Shown one piece after another: positions 54,897-64,000 of a stretch of 64,000 nucleotides of DNA. The notes beneath the pieces were generated by a model. It worked only from the letters and a program-made list of their open reading frames with translations. It was not told the origin of the DNA and searched no databases. Location: NCBI RefSeq assembly GCF_036320655.1, contig NZ_CP143258.1, forward strand, positions 186,001 to 250,000. Direction: 5' to 3'. Position 1 is the stretch's first letter, and each line of letters begins with the position of its first letter. The DNA comes from Porphyromonas pogonae. Its GTDB lineage: Bacteria > Bacteroidota > Bacteroidia > Bacteroidales > Porphyromonadaceae. The translations under genes and the position numbers were made by a program.

Positions 54897-55442
54897 ATGG
54901 AAAAGTTAGCAGACAATACCATCGTATATCAGGTACTGGAGGGCAATACTGAGGTCTTCCGGTTTATTGTAGAGCGTTACAGCGGCATTCTCTACAATAT
55001 GATTGTCCGCATGGTTGACTGCTCCGAGGATGCCGAGGATCTTTTACAGGAGGTATTCATCAAGGTATACAACAAGCTATCGTCATTTCACGGTGACAGC
55101 TCTTTCGGCACATGGATATACCGGGTAGCCTATAATGAAACGGTAACCCGCCTACGCAAAAACAAACGTGTACTCATGGCACTGCCACTCAACGAGACTA
55201 TCCTGGAAAGCGATGACCTCGCAGATGAAGATGACTCCGAGATGCAATACCGGCTTGAGGATTTGAAGCGGGCGCTGGATAAGCTACCGCCATTGGATCG
55301 CAACATGCTCATGATGTTTTATCAGGAAGACAAGGACGTCAAGGAGATCGCTCATATCTCTAACCTATCCGAATCAAATGTCAAGGTTAGGTTGTTTAGA
55401 TTAAGAAAGAAATTGAAAGAACTAATGACAGCAAGCATATAA
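54897..55442 (+). CDS. ECF RNA polymerase sigma factor
   Basis: The 181-residue sigma-70 family protein contains region 2 (YNMIVRMVDCSEDAEDLLQEVFIKVYNKLSSFHGDSSFGTWIYRVAYNETVTRLRKNKR) and region 4 (LPPLDRNMLMMFYQEDKDVKEIAHISNLSESNVKVRLFRLRKKLKEL), without region 1 or 3. The ECF-type promoter just upstream suggests it activates itself. Its stop overlaps the start of the next gene (TAATG), the usual arrangement with an anti-sigma factor. Confidence 0.93.
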   Translation: MEKLADNTIVYQVLEGNTEVFRFIVERYSGILYNMIVRMVDCSEDAEDLLQEVFIKVYNKLSSFHGDSSFGTWIYRVAYNETVTRLRKNKRVLMALPLNETILESDDLADEDDSEMQYRLEDLKRALDKLPPLDRNMLMMFYQEDKDVKEIAHISNLSESNVKVRLFRLRKKLKELMTASI

Positions 55443-55801
55443 TGAAAGAGCAAGATATAAAACAGATGTTCAAGCAACTGCCCCGCGAGCAAGTATCGAT
55501 GAAGACGAACTTCGATATCATGCGTGCCGTGCAAGCAGATGTAAACAAACGCAAGCAGAAGGAAGAGCGCAGACTGCCTTGGCTGCTTATCATATCATTA
55601 ATACTGGGTATAGCGGGAGTATGTATCACCTTTGTTTTTTATCCTGCGATGATTGATTTCAAAACAATATTCACATCATTGAAGAAACCCGAATTTTCAG
55701 GCAATATCATGTTGATATCACCTTTACTCGTACTTCTGGGTTATCTCTTGCTGGATACGTTTATCATGAGCAAGAGATTTAGCAAAAAACAAAAAGAATA
55801 A
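55442..55801 (+). CDS. Two-TM protein coupled to the sigma gene, candidate anti-sigma factor
   Basis: The 119-residue protein has a soluble basic N-terminal part of about 45 residues (MKEQDIKQMFKQLPREQVSM start) and two membrane segments (LPWLLIISLILGIAGVCITFVFY and NIMLISPLLVLLGYLLLDTF). Small inner-membrane proteins translationally coupled to ECF sigma genes are often anti-sigma factors; no zinc-binding ZAS motif is present, so the role is inferred from context only. Confidence 0.7.
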   Translation: MKEQDIKQMFKQLPREQVSMKTNFDIMRAVQADVNKRKQKEERRLPWLLIISLILGIAGVCITFVFYPAMIDFKTIFTSLKKPEFSGNIMLISPLLVLLGYLLLDTFIMSKRFSKKQKE

Positions 55802-55953
55802 AAAGAAGTCAGTATACGGCCACGTAAGACTATAAATCATCGTAGCACTAATACAGTTCTACTCTCAAGATCAATACTAAGGAAATAGACATCACGCGGC
55901 AAATATGCCAAAGTCTCCCCTCTATTTACCCCTCACCATATTGAACCAAAATA

Positions 55954-55985
55954 CAGGGATCGGCCTCTTACGAGACCGATCCCTG
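55954..55985 (-). terminator. Terminator downstream of the flavodoxin gene
   Basis: CAGGGATCGG(C/T)CTC arms with a short loop; read on the minus strand it is followed by TATTTTGG. It lies about 65 bp past the flavodoxin stop. Confidence 0.65.
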
Positions 55986-56048
55986 CAATCTGTTAAAAAA
56001 ACTTTTATTTATAGGCAATCAATCAAAGCCTTGATCATTGGGGATAAA

Positions 56049-56552
56049 TTAGTCGAGGTGCTTCTGCACTTCTGCCACCCAAGTGTCGATGCGCTCATCC
56101 GTCATGTCAGACTCGTTAGCCTCATCTATACATAGCCCGATAAGCTTTCCGCCTTCTTCGGCATCAGACGCTTCATAAGAGTAACCTGAAGGGTCATATG
56201 CACCGATAAACTCACATCCTTTACCTTCCAGTTCTTTTTTGATAGTACCCAAAGCACTGCAGAAAGTATCAGAATAGCAAGCAGAGTCACCACAGCCAAA
56301 CAAAGCGATTTTTTTACCGCTCAGGTTTTGTGAGGCAAGCTTGGGCAAGAAACCTTCCCAGTCATCCTGCAAATCGCCCAATCCCCAAGTAGAAGAACCA
56401 AGAATGAGAACATCAAATCCTTGAACATCCTCGGGATTTGCACTTGCTACATCAAAAACATTCCCTTCGCAGTTCAACTTCTTTGCTATCTTCTGAGCAA
56501 TCTCTGAGGTGGCTCCGGTAGAAGAACCATAAAATAATCCGATCTTTTTCAT
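56049..56552 (-). CDS. fldA: Flavodoxin
   Basis: The 167-residue long-chain flavodoxin has the FMN phosphate loop GSSTGATSEIAQKIAKKL at residues 8-25, the SSTWGLGDLQDDWEGF isoalloxazine loop and FGCGDSACYSDTFCSALGTI. It carries electrons at low potential in place of ferredoxin and is often induced by iron shortage. A TAAATTTG -7 box (56591-56598) lies 39 nt upstream on its strand. It is a single-gene unit. Confidence 0.96.
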   Translation of the reverse strand: MKKIGLFYGSSTGATSEIAQKIAKKLNCEGNVFDVASANPEDVQGFDVLILGSSTWGLGDLQDDWEGFLPKLASQNLSGKKIALFGCGDSACYSDTFCSALGTIKKELEGKGCEFIGAYDPSGYSYEASDAEEGGKLIGLCIDEANESDMTDERIDTWVAEVQKHLD

Positions 56553-56590
56553 TTAATAATAAGGTTTAAGTAATTATAATTACGTTTTAG

Positions 56591-56598
56591 CAAATTTA
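56591..56598 (-). promoter_or_regulatory. Putative -7 box of the flavodoxin gene
   Basis: The minus strand reads TAAATTTG, matching TAnnTTTG, about 39 nt before the ATG. Confidence 0.5.
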
Positions 56599-56864
56599 GG
56601 CGGTAAGTTTAAAGAAGCCAATCCCTATAAGTGGGTATTTTGAATGTATAAATTAGACACTTGAACAAATAATCAAATACGTATGCACTCTATAGATCAA
56701 AGAGATATAGAAATAGGAGCCATATACAAATAGGTATAAGCATACGGATCAATATAAAACATGAAGAAACAAAAGGTATAAAATGCCATATTGTATTAAC
56801 GAAAAAGGAGGCTGATGTGTCTCCGGCATAACCCGAAAAAATGTGAACTCTATAAAAAACAAAA

Positions 56865-56940
56865 ATTGGTTGTCTCCCGACAACCAATCTTTTTCGTTAA
56901 CCTTAAATCTAATACCATGAAAAACACATTACAAATGTAA
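56865..56940 (+). ncRNA. Hairpin plus 7-codon frame, candidate leader or small RNA
   Basis: ATTGGTTGTC/GACAACCAAT forms a 10-bp stem with a 4-nt loop followed by CTTTTT. Then comes CCTTAAATCTAATACC and a 7-codon frame (MKNTLQM) ending at 56940. The hairpin alone looks like a terminator, yet no plus-strand gene precedes it closely. The block resembles conserved 5' leaders in other Bacteroidales (from memory, unverified). No gene follows on the plus strand for more than 1 kb, so it may be an orphan leader or the end of a small RNA. Confidence 0.35.
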
Positions 56941-57621
56941 TATAAATATGTTATACAACACAAATATTTGGCAAGTTTTTTTCAGAAAAATGATTTTTTA
57001 ACATTTCAGAAATCACAAAACACTGTATAACAACACTATGCCAAAAACGAGAAAATATTCTTTTTTGCCGAAAAAATGGAGTCGATAAATAATTTGATTA
57101 AAATATTTTGACTTTTTGCATACAATCATATGTAGAAATAGAGTAGAAAGGCGATATAACCACCTGGAAAATCTTAAAAATATAAATCCAAAGAAGATAT
57201 TGAAGAAAAGAAACAAAAATGAACGATAAATTTATTGAGCACATTGCTCCAACGATCTATTCAATAAAAACCCAAATTTGACATAATGTCAAAAAACACA
57301 TCTTACATTCGTGTCTAAAGATGAAGTATAAATCCCTGACACTATATATATTAAACAATCATACAAATAGGCTCCAAACATCCAAAATATCTATTTCGTA
57401 GTTACGTTACATAGCTTATTTGTACAAAGTATAAATAAGAAACGGCATTGGTATAACGAAAAATCTCGCAAATCAAGGGCTAAATAAAACATGCTGCTCT
57501 ACACGTTTTATATAATCAGAATCTGAAAGATCCCGCAGAATATCCTTCATTTTTTTATGTTCATAGAAGCATTGAGTGCTTTATCCTCGTGAATAGGACA
57601 TCTCATTATGAAGAATCGGTT

Positions 57622-57684
57622 GTCCGTATACATGAGTCGTGCGTCCTTATACAACGGTTGAGTGTCCGTGTACGATAAGTCCGT
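57622..57684 (+). repeat. Three 21-bp degenerate tandem repeats
   Basis: GTCC(G/T)(T)(A/G)TAC begins each unit at 57622, 57643 and 57664. The third unit contains CCGTGTACGATAAG, nearly the same as CCGTGTATGATAAG on the minus strand of the 44-bp repeats at 3677-3808. Confidence 0.6.
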
Positions 57685-58151
57685 CAACCTATCATAATAA
57701 GTCCACACGACCTTTGATCATAAAAATGAGCCTATGCCGTGGAGTAGAGGCAAAGTGTAAAGATATACCGTGGAGATAGGCCTATGAGACGAGGCTTGAG
57801 ATAGTATAACCGTATTGGCTGCAGCACAACGAAGGATAGAGGGGCAACTGCCGCTCCTCATTGATTTTAGATAAGTTACCTTTCATTTGCATACCTTGGC
57901 TATAGTTATATAAATTTGCCCTACAGGGTACAATTAGATTTTATACAAAGATACGATATAGGCAGCCGCTTGTCAAGAGCTCTGATATATCAAGAACTGC
58001 TCATGATGGTGATAGGGGTAATAACCCGCAGAAAACTACCATAATGATAGCAAAACAAAATATTTCAACGAAACAATTCCCTTCTTAGTGACAATGTGAA
58101 CAAACCGGTTGTGGACAAAAACACATGTCCCCCCACTCATCTTCCTTAGTT

Positions 58152-58338
58152 GAGACTGTTGCAAAAGTCAACAGTCTTGTGGATTTTGGAGGCAAAGCCG
58201 ACAAAAGACACTTTGACCGGGCAGAGAAGGTAAAGTGCAAGGCGCTAAGAGTGAGTGCACAGGGAGTTTACTTCAGGTAAATGACCTAGCGCGAATCTCG
58301 CAAGCAACGAAGCAATTGGCCTGCTATGCAACGGTCTC
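58152..58338 (+). mobile_element. 187-bp MITE-like element, copy 7
   Basis: Flanked by TAGTT (58147-58151 and 58339-58343). It ends 22 bp before the dprA stop codon, in the 3' flank of that gene. Confidence 0.9.
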
Positions 58339-58359
58339 TAGTTATGAACGAGCTCAGCA

Positions 58360-59472
58360 TCAGCGACCCGCCAGAGTATACAACCCTCCCGGCAATGCAG
58401 AGATATATCCGTCGAGCTCATGATCGAACAAACGAGATGAAACCTCGCGTACATTGAGCCCGGACATCCTTACCAAATCATTGATATGAACAGGGTGATG
58501 CTCTGCAATGAGATTGAGCAAGGGCTCATCGGGCAGGTCGGGATAGCTAAATTGCAAAGTGGGTTGTAGAGCATCTCCTTTGCGCTCCCAGCCCAGGCTA
58601 TACACTATATCCTCGGCAGATGTGACCAAGGCGGCTTTCATAGTACGGATGAGTTTGTTACAACCTTGAGAGTATGCATCCCCCACTCTACCCGGTACTG
58701 CCAGTACCTCACGGCCATAGGAAGAAGCCAGCTCTCCGGTGATAAGGGCACCTCCCTTATCGGCCGATTCTATGATAAGAGTAGCGTCAGATATGCCGGC
58801 TATGATGCGGTTGCGACTCACAAAATTGAAACGCTCGGGAGGTGTGCCTATACCAAACTCCGAAATGAGGGCTCCGCCCTCGCTACAGATGCTCTCGGCA
58901 TCTCCTTTGTGCAGGTAGGGATAAACGATATCCAATCCGTGTGCCAGCACGGCTATATTGCGCAACCCTGCCTTTAGAGCCATCCTGTGCACTTCGATAT
59001 CCACCCCATATGCCAGTCCGCTGACTATAACAAGCTCGGGGAGCACAGAAGCAAGATCTGTGAGCAATGACCTGATCATGCTTTTTCCGTAAGAGGTCAT
59101 ATTGCGAGTGCCTACAACACTAAGCACAAAAGGAAGTTCCCATCTGCTGAATCCCCCTCTGCGATAGAGTATGAGAGGTGCATCCACACATTCCCTGAGA
59201 CGTGTAGGATAGTTTTCGTCTGTAATAAAAAGCATATCTACATGGTGAGCTTTCATCTGCTCATATTGGGCAGCTGCACGAGGCAGCAATGCAGGGTCAA
59301 ACAGATTATCCACCAATTTATGATTGAGATGGGGAGCTTTGGACAAAAGTGCAGTCGGAGACTCAAATACGTCTTTTGCATCACCTGCTATATCGAGCAG
59401 TTGACGACAAATCACAGGGCCTACCCCCTTGGCTGCGGTGAGAGCTATACGATAAACTTCCGGTGGGAACAT
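58360..59472 (-). CDS. dprA: DNA processing protein DprA
   Basis: The 370-residue protein has an N-terminal HhH-like part and the Rossmann-type DprA core: SVVGTRNMTSYGKSMIRSLL, VSGLAYGVDIEVHRMAL, VLAHGLDIVYPYLH, GGALISEFGIGTPPERFNFVSRNRIIAGISDATLIIES and KGGALITGELASSYGREVLAVPG. A winged-helix C-terminus follows (LLNLIAEHHPVHINDLVRMSGLNVREVSSRLFDHELDGYI). DprA loads RecA on incoming single strands during natural transformation. P. gingivalis is known to be naturally competent, so a full-length copy here is consistent. Confidence 0.95.
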   Translation of the reverse strand: MFPPEVYRIALTAAKGVGPVICRQLLDIAGDAKDVFESPTALLSKAPHLNHKLVDNLFDPALLPRAAAQYEQMKAHHVDMLFITDENYPTRLRECVDAPLILYRRGGFSRWELPFVLSVVGTRNMTSYGKSMIRSLLTDLASVLPELVIVSGLAYGVDIEVHRMALKAGLRNIAVLAHGLDIVYPYLHKGDAESICSEGGALISEFGIGTPPERFNFVSRNRIIAGISDATLIIESADKGGALITGELASSYGREVLAVPGRVGDAYSQGCNKLIRTMKAALVTSAEDIVYSLGWERKGDALQPTLQFSYPDLPDEPLLNLIAEHHPVHINDLVRMSGLNVREVSSRLFDHELDGYISALPGGLYTLAGR

Positions 59473-59597
59473 GGAATCAATGATTTAAAGTCATAAAAAG
59501 TATAATCCGTAAAATTCAGAACAATCCTTAAAAACATCATGATAAAAGTAAGATAACGAACCTGAGACCAAACACCTCAGGGTAACAATGACCAAAG

Positions 59598-59784
59598 GAG
59601 ACCGTTGCATAGCAGGCCAATTGCTTCGTTGCTTGCGAGATTCGCGCTTGGTCATTTACCTGAAGTAAACTCCCTGTGCACTCACTCTTAGCGCCTTGCA
59701 CTTTACCTTCTCTGCCCGGTCAAAGTGTCTTTTGTCGGCTTTGCCTCCAAAATCCACGAGACTGTTGACTTTTGCAACAGTCTC
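59598..59784 (-). mobile_element. 187-bp MITE-like element, copy 8
   Basis: Flanked by CAAAG (59593-59597 and 59785-59789). It lies just beyond the purL terminator, between purL and dprA. Confidence 0.9.
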
Positions 59785-59789
59785 CAAAG

Positions 59790-59840
59790 ATAAAAAATAA
59801 ATCCGGCGACAACCTCACAAATAGAGGATTGCCACCGGAA
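59790..59840 (-). terminator. Rho-independent terminator of purL
   Basis: On the minus strand, TCCGGTGGCAATCCTC pairs with GAGGTTGTCGCCGGA (minor mismatches), followed by TTTATTTTTT. It lies about 45 bp past the purL stop. Confidence 0.85.
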
Positions 59841-59881
59841 AATATACTTACAGGCTCCTTGGCTGAAGCTCTAACTAAAGC

Positions 59882-62800
59882 TTATTTATTACGCTCTTTG
59901 ATCCACTCAAAGGCATTGCGGAAGGCCCGGACCCAAGGTGTTACCTGATGCTCCTTACGCTCTTTATCAGGGTAATATCCGCACTGCCATGGGAATATGG
60001 CACGCTCAGGGTGAGGCATCATAGCCAAGTGTCTACCATCCTTGCTGCATAGTCCAGCGATACCGTAAGGCGAACCGTTGGGATTGGCAGGATAACCATC
60101 ATAAAGATATTTGGCTATAACGTGGTATTCTTTTTCGTCGTATGGGAGCTCAAATTTGCCTTCACCATGTGCCACCCACACACCCAGCTTGGTACCGGCA
60201 AGGTCAGATAGCATCACAGACTTGTTCTTAGGAATCTCCAAAGTGACAAACCCACTCTCGAATTTGTGAGAATCATTGTGGAGCATATGGTGTTTTTGCT
60301 CATGCTCCGGATAGAGTAGTCCCAACTCTGCCATGAGCTGGCAACCGTTGCATATACCCAAACTCAATGTATCAGGACGCTTATAGAAATCCTCAATAGC
60401 CTTCTTGGCTCTTTCGTTGAATAAGATGCCTCCCGCCCAGCCTTTGGCAGAACCTAAGACGTCGGAGTTGGAGAATCCCCCGCAGAATACAATCATCTGT
60501 ACGTCCTCAAGTGTCTCACGGCCTTCGATGAGGTCGCTCAGGTGCACATCCTTGACATCGAACCCGGCGAGGTATAAGGCATAAGCCATCTCACGCTCCC
60601 CATTGGTACCCTTGTCCCGGAGTATAGCAGCTCGTATACCGCTTGTTTCTTTGCGATCGGGATCAAGCCCCATCTTTTTCATCTTGCCACTGAAATCCTT
60701 GGGGAAGTGATAGGTAATAGGCTGTTGTTTATAGTTCTCAAAGCGGTTACCTGCAAGCACATTGCCGGACTGGAACTGATCCATGAGGTATGACGACTCG
60801 TACCACACATCACGCTTGTGATCAATGCCGTAGAGATAGTCTTTGCCGTCCTTGTGGATGATCATGTGACGCTCTGCTGTAGGCTTGGCGATCTTGACAA
60901 AGCCGATACCTGCCTCGGTAAGTATCTTCTCAGCCTCTTTCTTGTCTGCTATTTGTAATATAACGCCGGGGTTCTCTGAGAAAAGTATCTTGATGATATC
61001 CTCCTCAGGCAATTTATCAAGATTGACGTCGAGTCCTCCCTCCTGATTGGCAAAGCACATTTCCAGCATGGTGGTGATCATACCCCCGGCTGAGATATCA
61101 TGCCCTGCAAGTACCAGCCCCTCTTCGATCAGGCTTTGCACTGCATTGAAAGCATCTTTGAAGTACTCTGGCTCTTCTACCGTAGGGACGTCTTCGCCTA
61201 CACAACCCAGACTTTGTGCAAAAGCAGATCCTCCTAATTTGAAAGGTGAGAAACTGAAATCGATATAATAAAGGGCTGAATCTTTGTCAATGAGTACCGG
61301 AGAAACAATGTTGCGGATATTCTTTACTTCGGCTCCGGCGCTGATGATAACGGTACCGGGGCTAAGCACTTTGTCCTCACCATACTTCTGGGTCATAGAC
61401 AAGGAGTCCTTGCCCGTAGGGATATTCAAGCCGAGAGATATGGCAAAGTCTGACGCTGCCTGTACAGCTTTGTACAAACGAGCATCCTCACCCTCGTTGC
61501 GACAGGGCCACATCCAGTTGGCACTCAACGAAACTCCTTCGATACCGTGGCGTAGCGGTGCAAATACGATGTTGGTAAGCGCCTCTGCTATGGCCATCAC
61601 TGAGCCGGCGGCAGGATCGGCAAGGGCTACTTGAGGGGCATGACCTATAGAAGTAGCCATACCGTGCTTGCCTCTAAAATCCAAAGCAATAGCTCCAAGG
61701 TCACTCAGGGGTAACTGTATCTCACCCTGGCACTGCTGACGTGCTACACGTCCTGTAACGGAGCGGTCTACCTTATTGGTGAGCCAGTCCTTACAGGCCA
61801 CAGCTTCCATACGAAGCACGTTCTCAAGATACTCATCGAGCAAGCTCAACTTATATTCAGGGTTCTTATATTTGTGCTGCACAGTCTTGTCTATCATCAC
61901 TGTGCGCGGTGGTTTGCCAAACATGTCTTCCAATCCCATATTGATGGGGCACTCACCGTCATCTTTACGGAATACGAACTTCATGTCATCCGTAGTCTCG
62001 CCCACAACATACATAGGAGCACGCTCACGGAGCGCAATCTTACGCACATGCTCTACGTCTTCTTCTTTCATGAGCATACCCATACGCTCCTGACTCTCGT
62101 TGCCTATAATTTCTTTGGCACTGAGCGTGGGGTCGCCCACGGGCAAACGATCCATATCGATCTGACCACCGGTGGCTTCGACCAATTCGGAGAGGCAGTT
62201 GAGATGCCCGCCTGCGCCATGATCGTGGATAGATACTATGGGGTTGTGATCTGCTTCGGCCAGCGAGCGGATAACATTTTGAACACGTTTTTGCATCTCG
62301 GGATTAGCTCTCTGCACGGCATTGAGCTCAATAGCTCCAGCGTACTGACCGGTATTGACGGAGCTTACGGCTCCACCACCCATCCCGATGCGGTAGTTGT
62401 CCCCTCCCATGAGTACAACTTTCTCGCCCGGCTCGGGATTTCCCTTGAGTGCATCTTTCTTTTTGGCATAGCCTACACCACCTGCCAGCATGATTACCTT
62501 GTCGAAACCATACTTCTCGGCACTGCGGCTCTCATGATGCTCAAAAGTGAGAACAGAGCCACAGATGAGGGGTTGACCGAATTTATTTCCGAAATCACTG
62601 GCACCGTTAGAAGCTTTGGTGAGTATCTGTCGCGGAGTTTGGTACAACCACTTACGTTGAGCAAGGCTTTTTTCCCATGCGCGTGCTCCATCGGTACGCG
62701 GGTAAGAAGTCATATACACGGCTGTACCTGCCATGGGTATACTGGCTTTGCCTCCCGCCATGCGGTCGCGGATCTCCCCGCCGGTACCGGTAGCAGCACC

Positions 62801-63580
62801 ATTGAATGGCTCTACAGTGGTGGGGAAGTTATGTGTCTCGGCCTTTAGGCTCAATACGGAGTCGAACTCTTTGGTGTGGAAGAAATCAGGCTTGTCTGCG
62901 GAACGGGGAGCAAACTGCTCCACTGTGGGGCCTTCTGTAAAGGCTACGTTGTCCTTGTAGGCGGATACCAAAGTATTGGGGTTGACTGCAGAAGTAAGCT
63001 TGATGAGCTCAAAAAGAGAACTTTCTTTTTGCTCTCCATCAATGATGAATGTGCCCCCAAATATTTTATGGCGACAATGCTCTGAGTTGACTTGTGAAAA
63101 TCCGAATAATTCACTATCGGTAAGTTCTCGCTTGAGCTTCTTACTTACACCTTGAAGATATTCTATTTCATCATCGCTCAGAGCCAAGCCCTCGGCATCA
63201 TTGTAAGCTTTGATATCTTTGATAAATCTGATGGGATCAGGCTTCTTGTCAATAGTGTAAATAGATCCGTCCAATCCGTGATAAAGAGCTTGAAGCATGG
63301 GGTCATAAGTGGCCTTCTCATTTTTCACCGGAAAGAACTCCTCTATCCGCTGAATGCCGGGGATATTCATATTTTGTGTGATCTCCACAGCATTGGTACT
63401 CCATGGAGTAATCATTTCCCGACGCGGCCCCACAAAATAGCCTTTTACAGCATCTTCCGGAAGCTGTTTGGCTCCGGAGAAGAGCCAAATCAAACGCTTG
63501 ATTGATTCATCACTAAGTAAAGCTTCGGATTGCACTGCATATACCGAGCCGGTGGAATTTTGATAGAAAGATATCATCAT
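59882..63580 (-). CDS. purL: Phosphoribosylformylglycinamidine synthase
   Basis: The 1232-residue large, single-chain PurL converts FGAR to FGAM with glutamine. It has the N-terminal PurS-like part, the FGAM synthase ATPase halves ([43 protein letters not shown], and [16 protein letters not shown]-type sequence) and the C-terminal glutamine amidotransferase with the nucleophile Cys in [14 protein letters not shown], and [11 protein letters not shown] near the end. No other pur gene is adjacent. It has its own terminator and a -7 box upstream. Confidence 0.97.
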   Translation of the reverse strand: MMISFYQNSTGSVYAVQSEALLSDESIKRLIWLFSGAKQLPEDAVKGYFVGPRREMITPWSTNAVEITQNMNIPGIQRIEEFFPVKNEKATYDPMLQALYHGLDGSIYTIDKKPDPIRFIKDIKAYNDAEGLALSDDEIEYLQGVSKKLKRELTDSELFGFSQVNSEHCRHKIFGGTFIIDGEQKESSLFELIKLTSAVNPNTLVSAYKDNVAFTEGPTVEQFAPRSADKPDFFHTKEFDSVLSLKAETHNFPTTVEPFNGAATGTGGEIRDRMAGGKASIPMAGTAVYMTSYPRTDGARAWEKSLAQRKWLYQTPRQILTKASNGASDFGNKFGQPLICGSVLTFEHHESRSAEKYGFDKVIMLAGGVGYAKKKDALKGNPEPGEKVVLMGGDNYRIGMGGGAVSSVNTGQYAGAIELNAVQRANPEMQKRVQNVIRSLAEADHNPIVSIHDHGAGGHLNCLSELVEATGGQIDMDRLPVGDPTLSAKEIIGNESQERMGMLMKEEDVEHVRKIALRERAPMYVVGETTDDMKFVFRKDDGECPINMGLEDMFGKPPRTVMIDKTVQHKYKNPEYKLSLLDEYLENVLRMEAVACKDWLTNKVDRSVTGRVARQQCQGEIQLPLSDLGAIALDFRGKHGMATSIGHAPQVALADPAAGSVMAIAEALTNIVFAPLRHGIEGVSLSANWMWPCRNEGEDARLYKAVQAASDFAISLGLNIPTGKDSLSMTQKYGEDKVLSPGTVIISAGAEVKNIRNIVSPVLIDKDSALYYIDFSFSPFKLGGSAFAQSLGCVGEDVPTVEEPEYFKDAFNAVQSLIEEGLVLAGHDISAGGMITTMLEMCFANQEGGLDVNLDKLPEEDIIKILFSENPGVILQIADKKEAEKILTEAGIGFVKIAKPTAERHMIIHKDGKDYLYGIDHKRDVWYESSYLMDQFQSGNVLAGNRFENYKQQPITYHFPKDFSGKMKKMGLDPDRKETSGIRAAILRDKGTNGEREMAYALYLAGFDVKDVHLSDLIEGRETLEDVQMIVFCGGFSNSDVLGSAKGWAGGILFNERAKKAIEDFYKRPDTLSLGICNGCQLMAELGLLYPEHEQKHHMLHNDSHKFESGFVTLEIPKNKSVMLSDLAGTKLGVWVAHGEGKFELPYDEKEYHVIAKYLYDGYPANPNGSPYGIAGLCSKDGRHLAMMPHPERAIFPWQCGYYPDKERKEHQVTPWVRAFRNAFEWIKERNK

Positions 63581-63619
63581 GATAGGAATTGATGGGCAAA
63601 GCGTTAATGAATGTCATTG

Positions 63620-63627
63620 CAAAGATA
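63620..63627 (-). promoter_or_regulatory. Putative -7 box of purL
   Basis: The minus strand reads TATCTTTG, 40 nt before the purL ATG. No PurR-like operator or purine riboswitch was recognised around it. Confidence 0.5.
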
Positions 63628-63719
63628 CGTAAAAACAATTCGAGTGATATGGATTGAGCTCTCAAAAAAGCTTTTATCCCATATCACTCGATATATCTGA
63701 CTCCGGTGTGTGCAACTCT

Positions 63720-64000
63720 TTATGGTATTCTAAGCGTTGTCTTACCGGCTATGAGTTTCTTTGTTTTGGATATTCCGTTGGTAGCACATATCTTGCTCAC
63801 GGAAACACCATACCTCGAAGCTATTGTAGAGAGGTTGTCCCCTTTCTTTACCTTATAGACTTGTGGAGAGCCTTTGGAACGGCGTGATGCCATGCGTGAT
63901 TTGCCACGGCGACCTTTGCGATCAGATTTGTCAGCATAGGTAGTGGTATAGGAAGCTCTGGATGTGCGACCTTTGCGGAAGGCATAGACGTCATTGAGAG
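63720..64000 (-). CDS. C-terminus of a LysM-domain protein (partial)
   Basis: The last 92 residues of a minus-strand gene entering from the right. They contain a basic linker (SDRKGRRGKSRMASRRSKGS) and one LysM peptidoglycan-binding repeat, VYKVKKGDNLSTIASRYGVSVSKICATNGISKTKKLIAGKTTLRIP, ending the protein. Such tails occur on cell-wall hydrolases and lytic transglycosylases; the catalytic part lies outside the window. It was too short or edge-cut for normal ORF calling and was read by hand. Confidence 0.85.
   Translation of the reverse strand, partial: LNDVYAFRKGRTSRASYTTTYADKSDRKGRRGKSRMASRRSKGSPQVYKVKKGDNLSTIASRYGVSVSKICATNGISKTKKLIAGKTTLRIP

Larger units (their letters stand above)
56599..58151. 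other. 1.5-kb A+T-rich region without a clear gene
   Basis: It contains a terminator-like hairpin and short reading frame (56865-56940), 21-bp tandem repeats (57622-57684) and then MITE-like copy 7. AT-rich frames on the minus strand around 57013-57216 lack a recognisable product and are not called. Confidence 0.55.

Noticed and set aside
57013-57216. 67-codon minus-strand ORF rich in Phe and Leu
   Set aside because: Typical of A+T-rich non-coding DNA; no promoter or homologous pattern was seen, and it does not read as a credible membrane protein.
2820-59784. The eight 187-bp repeats as a CRISPR array or as tRNA-like genes
   Set aside because: They are scattered, in both orientations, without spacers of constant size, and have target duplications; no cloverleaf or T-loop sequence is present.
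61874-62848. 324-codon ORF opposite purL
   Set aside because: Antisense shadow of the well-conserved purL coding sequence.

Overview
The window reads as a chromosomal segment of a Bacteroidales bacterium, most likely Porphyromonas or a close relative; the species cannot be fixed by eye. Reasons: a sprA (type IX secretion) start next to ruvA, an ileS-traR-lspA cluster, FimA/Mfa-type lipoprotein fimbriae, an IS1126-like insertion sequence, a GH3 adenylating enzyme, NhaD, a DUF4296 lipoprotein, and promoters of the Bacteroidetes form TTG-N19..23-TAnnTTTG instead of the E. coli form.

Layout. 1-2.6 kb (minus strand): start of sprA, ruvA, lrgB-lrgA. 2.6-5.9 kb: a gene-poor scar with a short repeat element, 44-bp tandem repeats, a 35-residue lipoprotein ORF and an IS5-family insertion sequence. 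6.0-8.8 kb (minus): rpmH, maf, a KdsC-like phosphatase, a DUF2520 Rossmann protein and a nitroreductase. 9-26.5 kb (mostly plus): a small lipoprotein (minus), then dcp, ileS-traR-lspA, nadB-nadC-nadA, GH3 enzyme plus beta-mannosidase, and a CDP-alcohol phosphatidyltransferase with GtrA. 27-31 kb: three small hypothetical or lipoprotein genes (minus) and nhaD (plus). 31.7-46.1 kb is an accessory region, visibly richer in A+T: an HU-like protein, a cholesterol-dependent-cytolysin-like lipoprotein, an IS1126-like element, an AraC-type regulator and a five-gene Mfa-type fimbrial cluster. 46.2-56.6 kb returns to housekeeping: rubrerythrin, sirtuin, acyltransferase, pyrH-frr-rsgA-ppk2, and an ECF sigma locus with a divergent membrane gene, then flavodoxin. 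58.3-64 kb (minus): dprA, purL and the C-terminus of a LysM protein.

The most striking structure is a family of short interspersed elements. Eight copies, each exactly 187 bp, are spread over intergenic gaps from 2.8 to 59.8 kb. All eight are flanked by perfect 5-bp target duplications (in one copy the two halves are now separated by a later insertion). Their ends begin GAGAC(C/T)GTTGCA. The 1329-bp IS at 35084-36412 has nearly the same ends (GAGACCTTTG(C/A)A) and also a 5-bp duplication, and it sits inside the terminus of one 187-bp copy. This is a MITE family probably moved in trans by that IS or a relative.

Two other points deserve attention. The pore-forming protein at 33.2 kb keeps the CDC core but lacks the canonical C-terminal undecapeptide. 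The sigma locus at 54.8-55.8 kb has two divergent, nearly mirror-image ECF promoters sharing a palindromic -35 region, and a translationally coupled two-TM protein that could be the anti-sigma factor. No rRNA, tRNA or CRISPR array was seen.
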